From positions 573,225-586,578 of the forward strand of contig MU646425.1 in assembly GCA_026770585.1 (NCBI GenBank): a DNA stretch of 13,354 nucleotides, read 5' to 3'. Shown in pieces: positions 1 to 7,063 of this stretch. The stretch is from Baffinella frigidus. Taxonomy: Eukaryota > Cryptophyceae > Cryptomonadales > Baffinellaceae. Positions within the stretch are counted from its first letter, which is position 1. Each line of letters opens with the position of its first letter. Below the pieces are notes generated by a model, which did no database searches, had not been told where the DNA came from, and saw nothing but the letters and a program-made list of their open reading frames with translations. A program made the translations under genes and the position numbers.

Positions 1-6
1 GGGTAT

Positions 7-18
7 CCCCCCCCCCCC
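7..18. repeat. poly-C run
   Basis: Twelve consecutive C residues lie near the window start. The run may be a sequencing or assembly boundary or a simple repeat, and no function is suggested. Confidence 0.8.
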
Positions 19-210
19 GGATCGTTGCGGGAGTAGCCCCCTCCAGCTCCGCGGGTACGCTCCTCGCCGTCGCTGGCGCGCCGCCCTGCTTCGCCTCCTG
101 CGGGTCATACGGAAACGCGTTTCATTTCAAGCGCCTTTTTTTTGTCACTATCTTCGCTCGCCCGCCGCCCTGCGTCGCCTCCTTCGGGTCCTACAGAAAC
201 GCGTTTAACT

Positions 211-293
211 TAATCTTCGTATACGTTGTATACTCGGTGATGTATGACTCTGGGTAGGTGACTCTCTAGAGCATCTTCCTGCTCTCGCGTGTC
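211..293 (+). repeat. 83-bp repeat, left partner of a distant inverted pair
   Basis: This segment is the reverse complement of 12311-12393 at about 77 of 83 positions by eye. It includes GACTCTGGGTAGGTGACTCT and a small internal hairpin TATAC-GTT-GTATA. It interrupts the degenerate direct repeats around it. It could be one end of a large element or simply a copy of a dispersed repeat, and no clear target duplication is visible. Confidence 0.75.
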
Positions 294-442
294 GCCTCCC
301 AGGGTTGTCACTATCTTCGCGCGCCGCCCTGCTTCACCTCCTGCGGCTCATACGGGAAAACATTTAATTTAAATATTTTTCACTATCTTGTCGGTGGTGC
401 TTGTGGTGTGGTGAAGCTGTGTCGAGGGTAAGATCGCTGATT

Positions 443-594
443 TCATCCTGGGTAGTATTTCTGAGAAATACGATCCTGGCAACGAAAATTACTACACACC
501 GGACATTTTCAGTCACGTCCGTGTAGTAATTTTCGTTGCAAATCGAATCGGAGATCCCCGAAATCGTATTTCTCAGAAATACTCGCCGGGATGA
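443..594. mobile_element. Foldback element, type A outer arms (copy A1)
   Basis: The terminal inverted repeats begin TCATCC and end GGATGA. Both arms carry a self-complementary 15-mer, TATTTCTGAGAAATA on the left and TATTTCTCAGAAATA on the right. The element is flanked by GATT at 439-442 and 595-598, a non-palindromic 4-bp direct duplication typical of transposition. A core hairpin at 480-538 (CAACGAAAATTACTACACA paired with its complement) sits in the middle. About 20 extra bases lie between core and right palindrome (AATCGGAGATCCCCGAAAT), and copies A2 and A3 share them. There is no coding capacity, so it is MITE-like. Confidence 0.8.
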
Positions 595-761
595 GATTAC
601 CCCGCCTCCCCTCCTGCGCGGAGAGTTGATACGGAAACACGTTTAAGTTGTATCACCTTTTTTTCTCACTATCTTGTCGGTGGTGTGTGTGTGTTATGGG
701 AAAGCTATGTCGAGGGTTAAGTTAAATCACCTTTTTCAACACGTTCAGCACAAGGAGTGCA

Positions 762-800
762 CTCAACCCTCAACCCTCAACCCTCAAACCTGAATCCTGA
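762..800. repeat. CTCAACC heptamer microsatellite
   Basis: About four CTCAACC units degrade to CTCAAACCTGAATCCTGAG. The 7-bp period and composition resemble decayed CCCTAAA telomere-type repeats seen elsewhere in the window. From 801 to 1072 I see no recognisable gene or repeat. Confidence 0.55.
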
Positions 801-1090
801 GCCGTCCCTTCGGAGGCACCAACACGAGCAGCACACACGCTCTCTTTCGTCGTACCAGCAGCTTCCTGTCCTCTTGACGAATACACCAGCAGGCTATGTC
901 CTCAACCAATCCCCAGGCATAGCCCACCAACCCTCACACCCTCAGCAAATCGTCGAATTTGAGGTCACGTATATCCCTTGGAGGCCGCCGGATTCCGGCG
1001 TCCGTGGAGCTATTTTGCCTTGAAATCGAAAATCGAAAATCGTCGATTTGCCACGACACAAAAAAGCGGGGCCTGGCGGCGAGACCCAAC

Positions 1091-1251
1091 CCACACAGCG
1101 GACTTCGAAGGGATTTTGAATAATCCCTAAGCGATAAGACCTAGGACCCTACGGTAGGAAACCCGCAGGGTCATGGGGGGGTTCCTACGGAAAAGGTAAC
1201 GGAAACTCGGCCCAAAATGGGCCCAAAATCCCTTCGACGCCCGCTGTGTGG
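1091..1251. mobile_element. Family 2 MITE-like element (copy 2a)
   Basis: This 161-bp element has about 27-bp terminal inverted repeats starting CCACACAGCGG. Its interior holds hairpin 1 (CCCTACGG paired with CCGCAGGG, one mismatch), the conserved motif TAACGGAAA, and hairpin 2 (GGCCCA-AAA-TGGGCC) just before the right repeat. Copies 2b, 2c and 2d share this order. It may have inserted into a GC-rich CCTGGCGGC repeat, because related CCTGGCG sequence lies on both sides (1073 and 1252). No target duplication is evident. Confidence 0.85.
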
Positions 1252-1270
1252 CCTGGCGAGCGAGCGGGGC

Positions 1271-1406
1271 TCTGTCTCAGTTTATTTGGGCTATCCGATT
1301 TGCTTCCCCCGGGCTCTTTCCCGCTGCAAAGTTGACGGATGTGTACCGCACACCCAGCATGTCAACTTAACAATAGTCCGCGAGCCAACCCATCTGAGGC
1401 AAAGCT
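1271..1406 (+). repeat. Family 4 structured repeat (copy 4a)
   Basis: It aligns with 8835-8965 and 10960-11094 over almost its full length. The core is a nested hairpin. AAGTTGAC (1329) pairs with GTCAACTT (1361), and inside it GGATGTG-TACCG-CACACCC forms a second stem. It is followed by an AATAGTCCG-like motif and ends near CTGAGGCAAAG, roughly inverted relative to its CTCTGTCTCAG start. It is non-coding and probably a small non-autonomous transposon. Confidence 0.7.
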
Positions 1407-1498
1407 ACGATGCGGCGGGTGAGTGTCGGGGAGGATCGTGGTTTCTGGTAGGACAACTAGGACGGTCCTACCGTAGGCAGATAACGAACATTGGAGCG

Positions 1499-1773
1499 CC
1501 TGGCGGCACGACCCCAGTCCGGACCAGGGTTGCGCGGGGCTGTTTGGGTAGGGTCAGTAGGGTCGGCAGCGTCCAGGGTCGGTAGTGTTGTAAGGTCGAG
1601 GGTGGAGGGCTTTGCACCTGGCGGCACGACCCAGTCCGGGCCAGGATCGCCAGGATAGTCACAAGGCGCATAGACGATTGCATCGCTCAACTTCAGGCTC
1701 GAGAGTAACTTTTGAAGAAGAAAAGAGGTACCTGGCGGCACGACCCAGTCCGGGCCTGGGTTGCGCGGGGCTG
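1499..1773 (+). repeat. Triplicated GC-rich repeat
   Basis: Three copies start at 1499, 1617 and 1731, each beginning CCTGGCGGCACGACC and continuing with CAGTCCGG. Copies 1 and 3 share the longer tail TTGCGCGGGGCTG. A degenerate fourth copy may start at 1073. The copies are separated by unrelated spacers, so this is a local duplication and not a clean tandem array. Open frames across it are by-products of GC richness. Confidence 0.7.
1661..1727 (+). repeat. Dispersed repeat, partner of 12704-12793
   Basis: The segment reads AAGGCGCATAGAC, then a CAACTTCAGGCTC-like stretch, GAGAGTAA and an A/G-rich GAAGAAGAAAAGAG tail. The same order, with small insertions, recurs in the same orientation at 12704-12793. 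Confidence 0.5.
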
Positions 1774-1798
1774 GCCACCGCCCCGGTGACCCTGCGCG

Positions 1799-2012
1799 CC
1801 CGCCCTCCTGCCTGCTCCCCGGAAAGACACCGTTCAGCACTCAGCACTGAAAGACCACTCACCACTCACCACTCAGCCCTCAGTAACTTTCGAATGTTCT
1901 AGAATGTTCTAGAATAACACTAGAACTACTAGTTACCCTACCCATCCTCAGCACTCAGCCCCGCCCTCCTGCCTGCTCCCCGCAAAGACGTCTCATCACG
2001 CAGCACTCAGCA
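1799..2012 (+). repeat. ~50-bp direct duplication around a CACTCAGC-rich stretch
   Basis: GCCCTCCTGCCTGCTCCCCG followed by AAAGAC and a CAGCACTCAGCA-like end occurs at about 1801 and again at about 1964. Between the copies lie short repeats of CACTCACCA/CACTCAGC. Nothing here looks coding. The A/T-richer sequence from 2012 to 2078 shows no feature I recognise. Confidence 0.6.
1891..1915. promoter_or_regulatory. Heat-shock-element-like array (five nGAAn units)
   Basis: Five contiguous alternating GAA/TTC pentamers occur (GAA-TTC-GAA-TTC-GAA at 2-bp spacing), the pattern bound by eukaryotic heat shock factor trimers. The array also equals just over two tandem copies of a 10-mer, so a simple-repeat origin can explain it. 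No gene start is recognised within several kilobases, so a regulatory role is unsupported here. Confidence 0.35.
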
Positions 2013-2078
2013 ATCAGAAGTGGAGATTAAATATGGGTTGTTAGCACCCCAACTATACTTTCAAACTCCGGTGCTGCT

Positions 2079-2222
2079 ACTGAAAACCGTGGGCCCGTAT
2101 TTCACAGGTGACTGTCTTGGAGTCAGAGACCTAGTGGCTCCAATTCCCGTAGTGAATTGACTTTTAGGTGAAATACTTGAGCAGAAGTGACTTTTGCGAA
2201 ATACGGGCCCACGGTTTTCAGT
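2079..2222. mobile_element. Foldback element with 25-bp perfect terminal inverted repeats
   Basis: The arms at 2079-2103 and 2198-2222 are exact reverse complements (starting ACTGAAAACCGTGGGC). The 94-bp interior has no coding potential. The nearly perfect arms suggest a recent insertion or arm homogenisation. No clear target duplication is visible. Only this copy is in the window. Confidence 0.8.
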
Positions 2223-2231
2223 GGTGGGATC

Positions 2232-2391
2232 TCATCCGGACGAGTATTCATGATGAATACGATTTCGGGGATCTCCGATTCGATTTTGGTGTATCTTGAG
2301 GCTCTAAATGAAGTCTAGATAGACGACTGTCTTATTTATACCCCTTAAGATACACCAAAATCGTATTCATTATGAATACTCGGCGGGATTA
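2232..2391. mobile_element. Foldback element, type A outer arms, alternative core (copy A2)
   Basis: The outer arms match A1 in the opposite orientation (TCATCCGGACGAG, then the shared AATCGGAGATCCCCGAAAT block as its complement). The palindromic 15-mers are different: TATTCATGATGAATA on the left and TATTCATTATGAATA on the right. The core is also different: a 17-bp exact inverted repeat (CGATTTTGGTGTATCTT, 2281-2297, against 2347-2363). GATC flanks both ends (2228-2231, 2392-2395), consistent with a 4-bp target duplication. Confidence 0.8.
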
Positions 2392-2404
2392 GATCGTGCA
2401 GGAC

Positions 2405-2475
2405 CCTCCTGGCAAGGTTCCTCCTGGCAACCACGCCAGAGGGCTCGAAACATCCACTTTCGAAACATCCACTTT
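2405..2475 (+). repeat. Two short tandem duplications
   Basis: CCTCCTGGCAA occurs at 2405 and 2420. The 15-mer CGAAACATCCACTTT occurs twice head to tail at 2446-2475. Both look like replication-slippage duplications. The rest of 2396-2561 holds nothing I recognise. Confidence 0.7.
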
Positions 2476-2561
2476 TGACATCTTTCAAGGAAAACCCGCT
2501 ATTTGGAGGCCAAAACAGCACATTCCAGTGGTGCCATCTGCCCCGCGTGCTGCCACCTTCC

Positions 2562-2699
2562 AATGTGGAAAAAAATTCAGTCTAAAAAACTGGAGTTCAA
2601 TGAAAATTACCACACGTTTGCTTTAATATTACTAGTCAAGTTCGTTCTGTGTAGAAAATTTCAATTCCGGTTTTTAAAAAATCAAAACAGTTTCCACAT
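2562..2699. mobile_element. Foldback element, type B arms with CAACG-type core (copy B1)
   Basis: The outer arms pair ATGTGGAAA with TTTCCACAT. The core hairpin at 2598-2666 (CAATGAAAATTACCACAC paired with GTGTAGAAAATTTCA) is a diverged copy of the core in A1, A3, B2 and C. The loop contains TTTAATATTACTAGT, nearly the same as in B2. A GATC follows the right arm at 2702 but none is preserved on the left, so the left boundary is uncertain. Confidence 0.65.
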
Positions 2700-2783
2700 G
2701 AGATCCGCCCCCACGAGCCCCGCCAACCTCTGTCCAGACCACTCGAGGCTTCCCAGGAGAACAGAAAAAATGGACGTCGTATA

Positions 2784-2941
2784 ATGCGAAAAGCTCATGC
2801 CAGCGAGGCACTTACGACCTACGGATTGCCTACGGTAGGAGCCCTCCTACGACTTTTAAAGTCCTTTTTGTTTTAACGTCGTAGGAGGAGGGGGGGCTCC
2901 TACCGTAGGCTAAGGGGTCCGCTGGCGTTAGCTTTTTGCAT
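2784..2941. mobile_element. Foldback element D
   Basis: The outer arms pair ATGCGAAAAGCTCATGCCAG with its complement near 2921-2941 (GCTGGCGTTAGCTTTTTGCA). Inner arms pair CCTACGGTAGGAGCCCTCCT with the matching block near 2882-2909. The CCTACGGTAGG motif recalls hairpin 1 of family 2, but the ends differ. It has no coding content. Confidence 0.7.
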
Positions 2942-2949
2942 GATGTAGG

Positions 2950-3095
2950 GGTTTGTGGGGAAAGGATCACGTTTCCGACCGGAAAGCGATCGGAAACGTG
3001 ATCAATTGCTGGTTTTTAGCGTGTTTCCTGGGTAATAATCCAATAATTGACTTGGGAATCTGTTCAAGCGGGTAGCCTCGTGCGCTTCGTGCCCT
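2950..3095 (+). mobile_element. Family 6 foldback, left end lost (copy 6a)
   Basis: It aligns with 7441-7573. It has TTTGTGGGGAAA, a central palindrome at 2965-3003 (GATCACGTTTCCGACC with one mismatch in its partner), GCGTGTTTCCTGGGTAATAA, CCAATAATTGACTT and a right end GTAGCCTCGTG. The left terminal repeat of intact copies is missing or overwritten by element D. From 3100 to 3194 I see no feature. Confidence 0.7.
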
Positions 3096-3194
3096 ACAAG
3101 TAGACCCGTTTGGTCACGTAGCTCCCGTACATACGGGTGGGACAGAGAGAGAGACCTTGCGGGAGGGTGGGGGCCGCGGCCACCGGAAGGGCCC

Positions 3195-3223
3195 GCGTGC
3201 GGATCGGATGACCGGTACTCCTG
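3195..3223 (+). repeat. Related empty site for element B2
   Basis: GCGTGCGGATC followed by GGATGACCGGTACTCCTG closely matches the two flanks of element B2 joined together (GCGTGCGGATC before it, CGAAGACCGGTACTCCTG after it). This looks like an older duplication of the target that never received the insertion. The stretch 3224-3282 holds two AAAAGTCAACAC motifs. Confidence 0.65.
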
Positions 3224-3293
3224 CAAAAGTCAACACGTCACGTCACATGGACGCCAAAAGTCAACACCCCAGGTCGAAAGACGCGTGCGGATC

Positions 3294-3434
3294 TCTGAGG
3301 GAAATGGTTTTAATTTGAACCTTTTGGATTCATTGAAAATCACTACACGAATGCTCTAATATGACTAGTAAAACTCGTTCTGTGTAGTAAATTTCATTGC
3401 CAGAAAGTTTTGAATTAAAACCGTTTTCCTAAGA
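3294..3434. mobile_element. Foldback element, type B arms with CAACG-type core (copy B2)
   Basis: The 141-bp element runs from TCTGAGGGAAATGG to CCGTTTTCCTAAGA, with arms pairing through the AATTAAAACC block. GATC lies at 3290-3293 and 3435-3438. The core hairpin at 3331-3399 pairs GAAAATCACTACAC with GTGTAGTAAATTTC. Removing the element and one GATC yields a sequence nearly the same as the nearby 3195-3223 segment, which supports both the boundaries and a 4-bp target duplication. Confidence 0.8.
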
Positions 3435-3485
3435 GATCCGAAGACCGGTACTCCTGGCAATGAGGGTTTAGGGCTGAGGGTGTGT

Positions 3486-3664
3486 GGTAGAGCGCTTGCG
3501 GGAAAACTTGGCGGATTTTCTCAGAAACATTTTCAGAAATTCGACTGAATTTGTACCAGAATCGTTTAGATGGTCCGTTTTCATGTCACGTCCTGGTACA
3601 AAATTCTCGATTTCTGAAAAAAAAATCTTCTTGAAATCCGCCAAGTTTTCCCGCAACCGCTCTA
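3486..3664. mobile_element. Foldback element H with long imperfect arms
   Basis: The arms start TAGAGCGCTTGCGGGAAAAC and extend about 80 bp inward through GGCGGATTT, CAGAAA and GGTACAAA blocks, so nearly the whole element is self-complementary. Both strands show open frames of similar sequence because the arms mirror each other. These are not genes. It is the only copy in the window. Confidence 0.75.
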
Positions 3665-3818
3665 TGACCACCGCGGGCAGGGTGTGTTTCAGGCGAAGCT
3701 GTGATGCGTGCTACCGCAAAGCCACAGGGGAAGCCTCAATTTCTCTGGACACGACACTGTTGTTGCCTTTTGACGATTTTTCGTCATGTCCTTGGGGCAG
3801 AAATTGCCTTTTGAGGTG

Positions 3819-4002
3819 AAAATGGCTCCAAAGTAGCGAAAGCATTTGCTTCCGCTACTTTTTGACACTTCCCCTGGGGCTTTCCAGTAGTGGAGGGGCG
3901 TGGGAGGGAGAGAGACAGGTGCAGGCACGGAGAACATGTAGAGCGCTGTGCAGAGAAGTTGGCCACCGAAAAATGGGGAATTGGGAAAATTGGAGCCATT
4001 TT
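3819..4002. repeat. Possible decayed foldback with internal hairpin
   Basis: AAAATGGCTCCAA (3819-3831) is the exact complement of 3990-4002. A strong hairpin at 3830-3861 pairs AAAGTAGCG with CGCTACTTT through AAGCA/TGCTT. The sequence between is G-rich and featureless. The remaining parts of 3665-4090 hold nothing recognised. Confidence 0.4.
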
Positions 4003-4091
4003 GTCCACTTGAAAGAAGTTCATGGTACTGTAGGGTCAAGGGCGCCCACTCGGGAGGCTACGAAGCACGTCTTGCCCGGATATTTGGACAG

Positions 4092-4160
4092 AACGTGACC
4101 AAAATTGCTGACTTTTGGCGTGTTTCCTTAGAAACAATCCAATAATTAACTTTAGAATGT
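4092..4160 (+). repeat. Family 6 fragment (copy 6b)
   Basis: AACGTGACCAAAATTGCTGA, CTTTTGGCGTGTTTCCT and CCAATAATTAACTT match the right half of family 6. The left half and central palindrome are absent. Confidence 0.6.
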
Positions 4161-4234
4161 TCCCCGTAGTGTTGCGAGTGGAGAGGCCAGGGAGAGGTTG
4201 ATGCGAAGAATGCAGCATAGCAGGGTGGAGCGGC

Positions 4235-4452
4235 TTTCACATCTGTTGGCCACGCCAGGTCAGAAGTCGAAATTTGAACGTTTTTTCGTTTTACTACACG
4301 ATGTAGAAGTAAAGTTGATTCTACCGCGAAACGAAAAAAATAATGGCAACGTTGACGGTGCTGGTACTCAATCGTCAACTTTTGGCACTCAATCGTCAAA
4401 TTTTGGTCAAAAGTTGACGCTTTATAGTATTCGAGGCCAACAGATGCGAAAC
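4235..4452. mobile_element. Foldback element K
   Basis: The outer arms pair TTTCACATCTGTTGGCC with GGCCAACAGATGCGAAA (one mismatch). Inner segments pair CGTTTTTTCGTTTT with AAACGAAAAAAAT. Inside are CTACA-CGA-TGTAG and two direct copies of ACTCAATCGTCAA. It has no coding content and only one copy is present. Confidence 0.65.
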
Positions 4453-4475
4453 GTGATCTACACGGAGGCGCAGAG

Positions 4476-4663
4476 GGCCCACACGAGGCTATCCATGCGA
4501 ACAGATTCACAGGTTAATTATTGGATTATTGCCCAGGAAACACGCCAAAAGTCAGCATTTGATCACGTTTCCGTACGGACATCCGTACGGAAACGTGATC
4601 ATTTCCCCACAAATTTCAAAAATGTTCTTTTATTCTGTTCGCATGGAAAGCCTCGTGTGGGCC
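4476..4663 (-). mobile_element. Family 6 foldback, intact (copy 6c)
   Basis: The terminal arms pair GGCCCACACGAGGCTATCCA with its near-complement at the right end. The central palindrome at 4561-4600 has two exact 19-bp arms and a 2-bp centre (CA), containing the smaller palindrome CCGTACGG. It is oriented opposite to 7391-7573, whose centre is TG. Target duplication is unclear. Confidence 0.85.
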
Positions 4664-4695
4664 AGGAGAGGGGAGGCGGGGAACCCCTGGCAGCC

Positions 4696-4865
4696 CACTA
4701 GCCCTAGGAGGTGGCTCAAATTGTCTTCTGGAACAAAAATCCCAAAAGTTGATTTTGCACTGAGGCGCTGGGTCGACTTTTGCCAGCTTCCCTGATCTGG
4801 GGGGTCTGTCAAGGTAAATCGAAAATGTTCCAGACCACTGTTTGAGCAACCTGTCAGGGCTTAAT
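4696..4865. mobile_element. Family 8 foldback (copy 8a)
   Basis: The arms CACTAGCCCTAGGAGG and GGCTCAAATTGTCTTCTGGA pair with GTTCCAGACCACTGTTTGAG and AACCTGTCAGGGCT on the right. Copy 8b at 6195-6363 has the same arms. The interior contains AAAAGTTGA and CGACTTTTG motifs common in this window. Confidence 0.7.
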
Positions 4866-4869
4866 CCGG

Positions 4870-5007
4870 GGACATGTTTAATTTAAAAGAAAATGGATCC
4901 CTGCGTGTTCATAGGAGTTGGAAGAAGATTAATTAGGGCCCTAAGTAAATTTAATTAGGGCAGAATCTGGTTTGATAGGCCATTTTCTTTTCAATTAAAC
5001 ATGTTCC
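4870..5007. mobile_element. A/T-rich foldback element E
   Basis: The arms pair GGACATGTTTAATTTAAAAG and AAAATGG with CCATTTTCTTTTCAATTAAA and CATGTTCC. The interior holds two TTAATTAGGG copies, and no frame of note. One copy only. It directly follows family 8 copy 8a. Confidence 0.75.
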
Positions 5008-5056
5008 TGGATGAGGCTGGTGGACGCGGAGGCGCTGCAGGGCGGACGAGGCGCCC

Positions 5057-5248
5057 CCAAACGCTGAACGCTGAACGCTGAACGCTGAACCCCAAACCCT
5101 AAACCGTGAACCGTGAACCGTGAACCGTAGACCCCAAACCCTGAACCCTGAACGCGGAACGCTGAACGCTGAACCCCAAACCCTCAACCGTGAACCGTAG
5201 ACCCCAAACGCTGAACGCTGAACCCCAAACCCTGAACCCCAAACCCTG
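5057..5248. repeat. Interstitial telomere-like array (CCCTAAA variants)
   Basis: A 7-bp period array is made of mixed variants: CGCTGAA, CCGTGAA, CCCTGAA, CCCCAAA, CCCTAAA. Short runs of the same variant (four CGCTGAA, then four CCGTGAA) point to local re-amplification. The open frame on the complement (FGVWGS-type protein) is a by-product of the repeat. Confidence 0.85.
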
Positions 5249-5335
5249 GGGAAGCGGGAGGAAGGAGGAACCTTGTCGAGAGCCCAGAGGAGACAGTCGC
5301 GCAAGTCCAGCCGTCCTCCCTGCTGCATGCGTTAG

Positions 5336-5486
5336 CGTTTAGGGTTGAGGGTTTAGGGTGCAGATTTATTTTTTATTTTTATTGTTTAGGGTGTAGGGTG
5401 TAGGGTTTAAGGTGTAGGGTTTAGGAATTAGGGTTTAGGGCTTAGGGTTTATGGCTTAGGGATTAGGGCGTGTGGTTTAGGGTATA
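5336..5486. repeat. Interstitial telomere-like array (TTTAGGG strand)
   Basis: TTTAGGG with variants GTGTAGGG, CTTAGGG and TTTAAGG is interrupted by a T/A-rich tract near 5371-5391. It is on the opposite strand orientation to 5057-5248, so the two arrays face each other head to head. Confidence 0.85.
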
Positions 5487-5494
5487 CACCCTGA

Positions 5495-5790
5495 ACGCTC
5501 ACACCCTGAACGCTCGGGACAGGGAAGCGAGAGAGACTTTTGCGTACACGGAGGCGCCCTCCCTGCTTTAGAGTGTACGATTTTACGTCTCAGGGTACAC
5601 ACGTCTTAGGGTACACACCATAAGCCCTCGCCCTACGGTTCACGTCTTAGGGTACATACCCTAAACCCTCGCCCCTCAGACTCGTGCGAAACTTCGAGTG
5701 GTACCGACACGGTCGGCGGGACTTCCCCCTAAACCCTAAACCCTAAACCCTAAACCATGTGGCCTCAACCCTAAACCCTGTGGGAGGACC
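5495..5790. repeat. Telomere-like remnants, CCCTAAA strand
   Basis: It holds CACCCTGAACGCTC twice (about 5496-5515), CTTAGGGTACACAC-type units at about 5590-5660, and four exact CCCTAAA copies at about 5726-5755 with more at about 5770. Orientation switches again relative to 5336-5486. From 5791 to 6060 I see only the dispersed repeat at 5801-5830 and a short AGCTCTGCCTCAG family 4-like end at about 5890. Confidence 0.75.
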
Positions 5791-5800
5791 ACCTCCCCGG

Positions 5801-5830
5801 TCCCTCGTGTGAAACGGATCCGAATACCCG
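5801..5830 (-). repeat. Dispersed repeat, partner of 9127-9155
   Basis: GAAACGGATCCGAAT with flanking TCCCTC is the reverse complement of 9127-9155, differing at a few positions. Origin is unknown. Confidence 0.5.
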
Positions 5831-6060
5831 TCTTCCCTCTGAAAACTCACCAAGTCCCAAATAAGCGCTAAGTGGATTTGACCAGTTCGACAGCTCTGCC
5901 TCAGTCGGGTCGACGGAGTATTTTCGTTCACACTCGCCCTCGTGCGACCACTCGAGAATGCCGGAGGATCCTATTTATATGTGGGGTTGTAAATATTTGT
6001 ACCAGGATAAGGTGTTCCAACCTCGTGACTGGCCAATATATGGCTAGTAACGTGACCAAT

Positions 6061-6086
6061 CAACGAAATTTACTACACAGATGCCC
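6061..6086 (+). repeat. Solo arm of the CAACG-type core
   Basis: CAACGAAATTTACTACACAG followed by ATGCCC matches the left arm of the core in A3 (11926). No right arm follows, so this is a half element. Confidence 0.6.
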
Positions 6087-6194
6087 ACTTTTAAAAGCAC
6101 ATTGGTTTTAAATAGGTCCCTCTAGCATTCTCGCGTGGGACGCGGGATCGCATCACGCCAAGTATTTATTAAATGCTCGGGGGCTGAACAGTAC

Positions 6195-6363
6195 CACTAG
6201 CCCTCCGAGGCTGCTCAAATACTGGTCTGGAACATGTTCTATTCACCTTGCAGGGACACCAGATCTGGGTTCTACTTAAGTTGACACATTTTGTACCTGT
6301 ACCAAAAATCAACTTTGAAAAATGGTTCCAGAGCACTATTTGAGCAACCTCGGAAGGCTGGTG
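6195..6363. mobile_element. Family 8 foldback nested in A4 (copy 8b)
   Basis: The arms CACTAGCCCTCCGAGG and TGCTCAAATACTGGTCTGGA pair with GGTTCCAGAGCACTATTTGA and CAACCTCGGAAGGCTGGTG. GTAC at 6191-6194 and 6364-6367 could be a 4-bp target duplication, or the outermost inverted bases, since GTAC is its own complement. The interior includes GTACCTGTACC and AAATCAACTT. Confidence 0.8.
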
Positions 6364-6444
6364 GTACGGCTAGGTTTGTGGAATTTGGGCGGAAATCTCA
6401 GGAATTTCCATACCTCTCCAGGCCCGTGGGTGGGGTATTCCATG

Positions 6445-6484
6445 CTCGTTCTTGGAGCCGTTTACTCGTTCTTGGAGCCGTTTT
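6445..6484 (+). repeat. 20-bp tandem duplication
   Basis: Two head-to-tail units of CTCGTTCTTGGAGCCGTTT differ only at the final base. It is a recent-looking slippage duplication. Confidence 0.9.
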
Positions 6485-6631
6485 ACTGCTAAAAGATGAC
6501 TTTTGAGAACCATGTCCCCTGAAAAATGACTTTTGAATAACCCCCCCTCCAGCCCTGCGTGGGAATCGTCACGGAATTTTTACAAAAGCCTTCATGTCCA
6601 GTCCCCGAGCATTTAGTTCAAATCCTCGGCG

Positions 6632-6875
6632 GGATTTCGATCTCCTCACAAAGTTCCGCCCTTACTCGATCGGAGCTCGTTTTCACTCCAAGGTGACGGA
6701 TTTGTACCGCAAATCCAGGATGTCAACTTGAGAATAGTCCGTCAACCTAACGGCGGTGCCCGAGGCGGTGATCTACCAGCTCGTCTCGTAATGCCACAAG
6801 GACGTCTTCGCCTAGCGCCCCTCGTCCAGCAGGTTACATAGGATTTAGATCCCCTCACAAAGTTCCGCCCTTACT
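6632..6875 (+). repeat. 35-bp direct repeat flanking a family 4 copy
   Basis: 6632-6666 and 6841-6875 match at about 33 of 35 positions (common part CCTCACAAAGTTCCGCCCTT). The first copy overlaps the right end of A4 and the second abuts element F. Family 4 copy 4b lies between them. Such a duplication could arise by template switching or by duplication of the target region. Confidence 0.8.
6683..6742 (+). repeat. Family 4 structured repeat, core only (copy 4b)
   Basis: CACTCCAAGGTGACGGA through GTCAACTTGAGAATAGTCCG matches the other family 4 cores. The inner stem GGATTTG-TACCG-CAAATCC is perfect here. The outer stem has decayed on the left (GGTGAC for AGTTGAC). The outer ends are not recognisable. 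Confidence 0.65.
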
Positions 6876-6877
6876 AG

Positions 6878-7059
6878 CGCTATTCCGGTAGGACTTGTCG
6901 CGTTTTCGATTTCGCGACTTCGAGACTTCAAGACTTCATTTGTACCATGCGATTTGAAACGGTGTGTTTTAAAACGTTTTACGCCCTTGAAAACCTTTTT
7001 GAAGTCTGAGATTTTGAAATCTCGAAGTCGAAAACGCGACAAGTCCTACAGGAATAGCT
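6878..7059. mobile_element. Foldback element F, flanked by CTAG
   Basis: The arms start (C/A)GCTATTCC, then GTAGGACTTGTCGCG on the left against CGCGACAAGTCCTAC on the right, and continue inward to GACTTCGAG/CTCGAAGTC and GACTTCA/TGAAGTC. CTAG lies at 6874-6877 and 7060-7063. The element abuts G and shares the 7060 CTAG with it. The interior is A/T-rich without a credible frame. Confidence 0.8.
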
Positions 7060-7063
7060 CTAG

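Larger units (their letters stand above)
71..668 (+). repeat. degenerate ~70-bp direct repeats, about 4 units
   Basis: Related units start near 71, 144, 307 and 600. Each runs through a CGCCGCCCTGCTTCGCCTCC-like stretch, then TACGGAAACGCGTTTAA, a T-rich tract and CACTATCTT. Units 1 and 2 are adjacent. Unit 2 is cut off at about 210, where the 83-bp repeat at 211-293 begins, and unit 3 resumes at 307. A further partial CACTATCTTGTCGG unit follows at 668. No reading frame is shared by the units, so I read this as a decayed non-coding satellite interrupted by insertions. Confidence 0.6.
6150..6638. mobile_element. Decayed type A foldback with nested insertion (copy A4)
   Basis: The left end has GCATCACGCC, then the palindromic box TATTTATTAAAT and GCTCGGGG. 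The right end has CCCCGAGCATTTA, an AAAT-box and CTCGGCGGGATTTC, matching type A ends. GATC flanks both sides (6146-6149, 6639-6642). Family 8 copy 8b is nested inside. The rest of the interior holds a 20-bp tandem duplication and two ATGACTTTTGA repeats. Confidence 0.55.

Noticed and set aside
3468-3819. Similar proteins on both strands (VERLRENLADF-type)
   Set aside because: The similarity comes from the self-complementary arms of foldback H, so it is structure and not a conserved gene.
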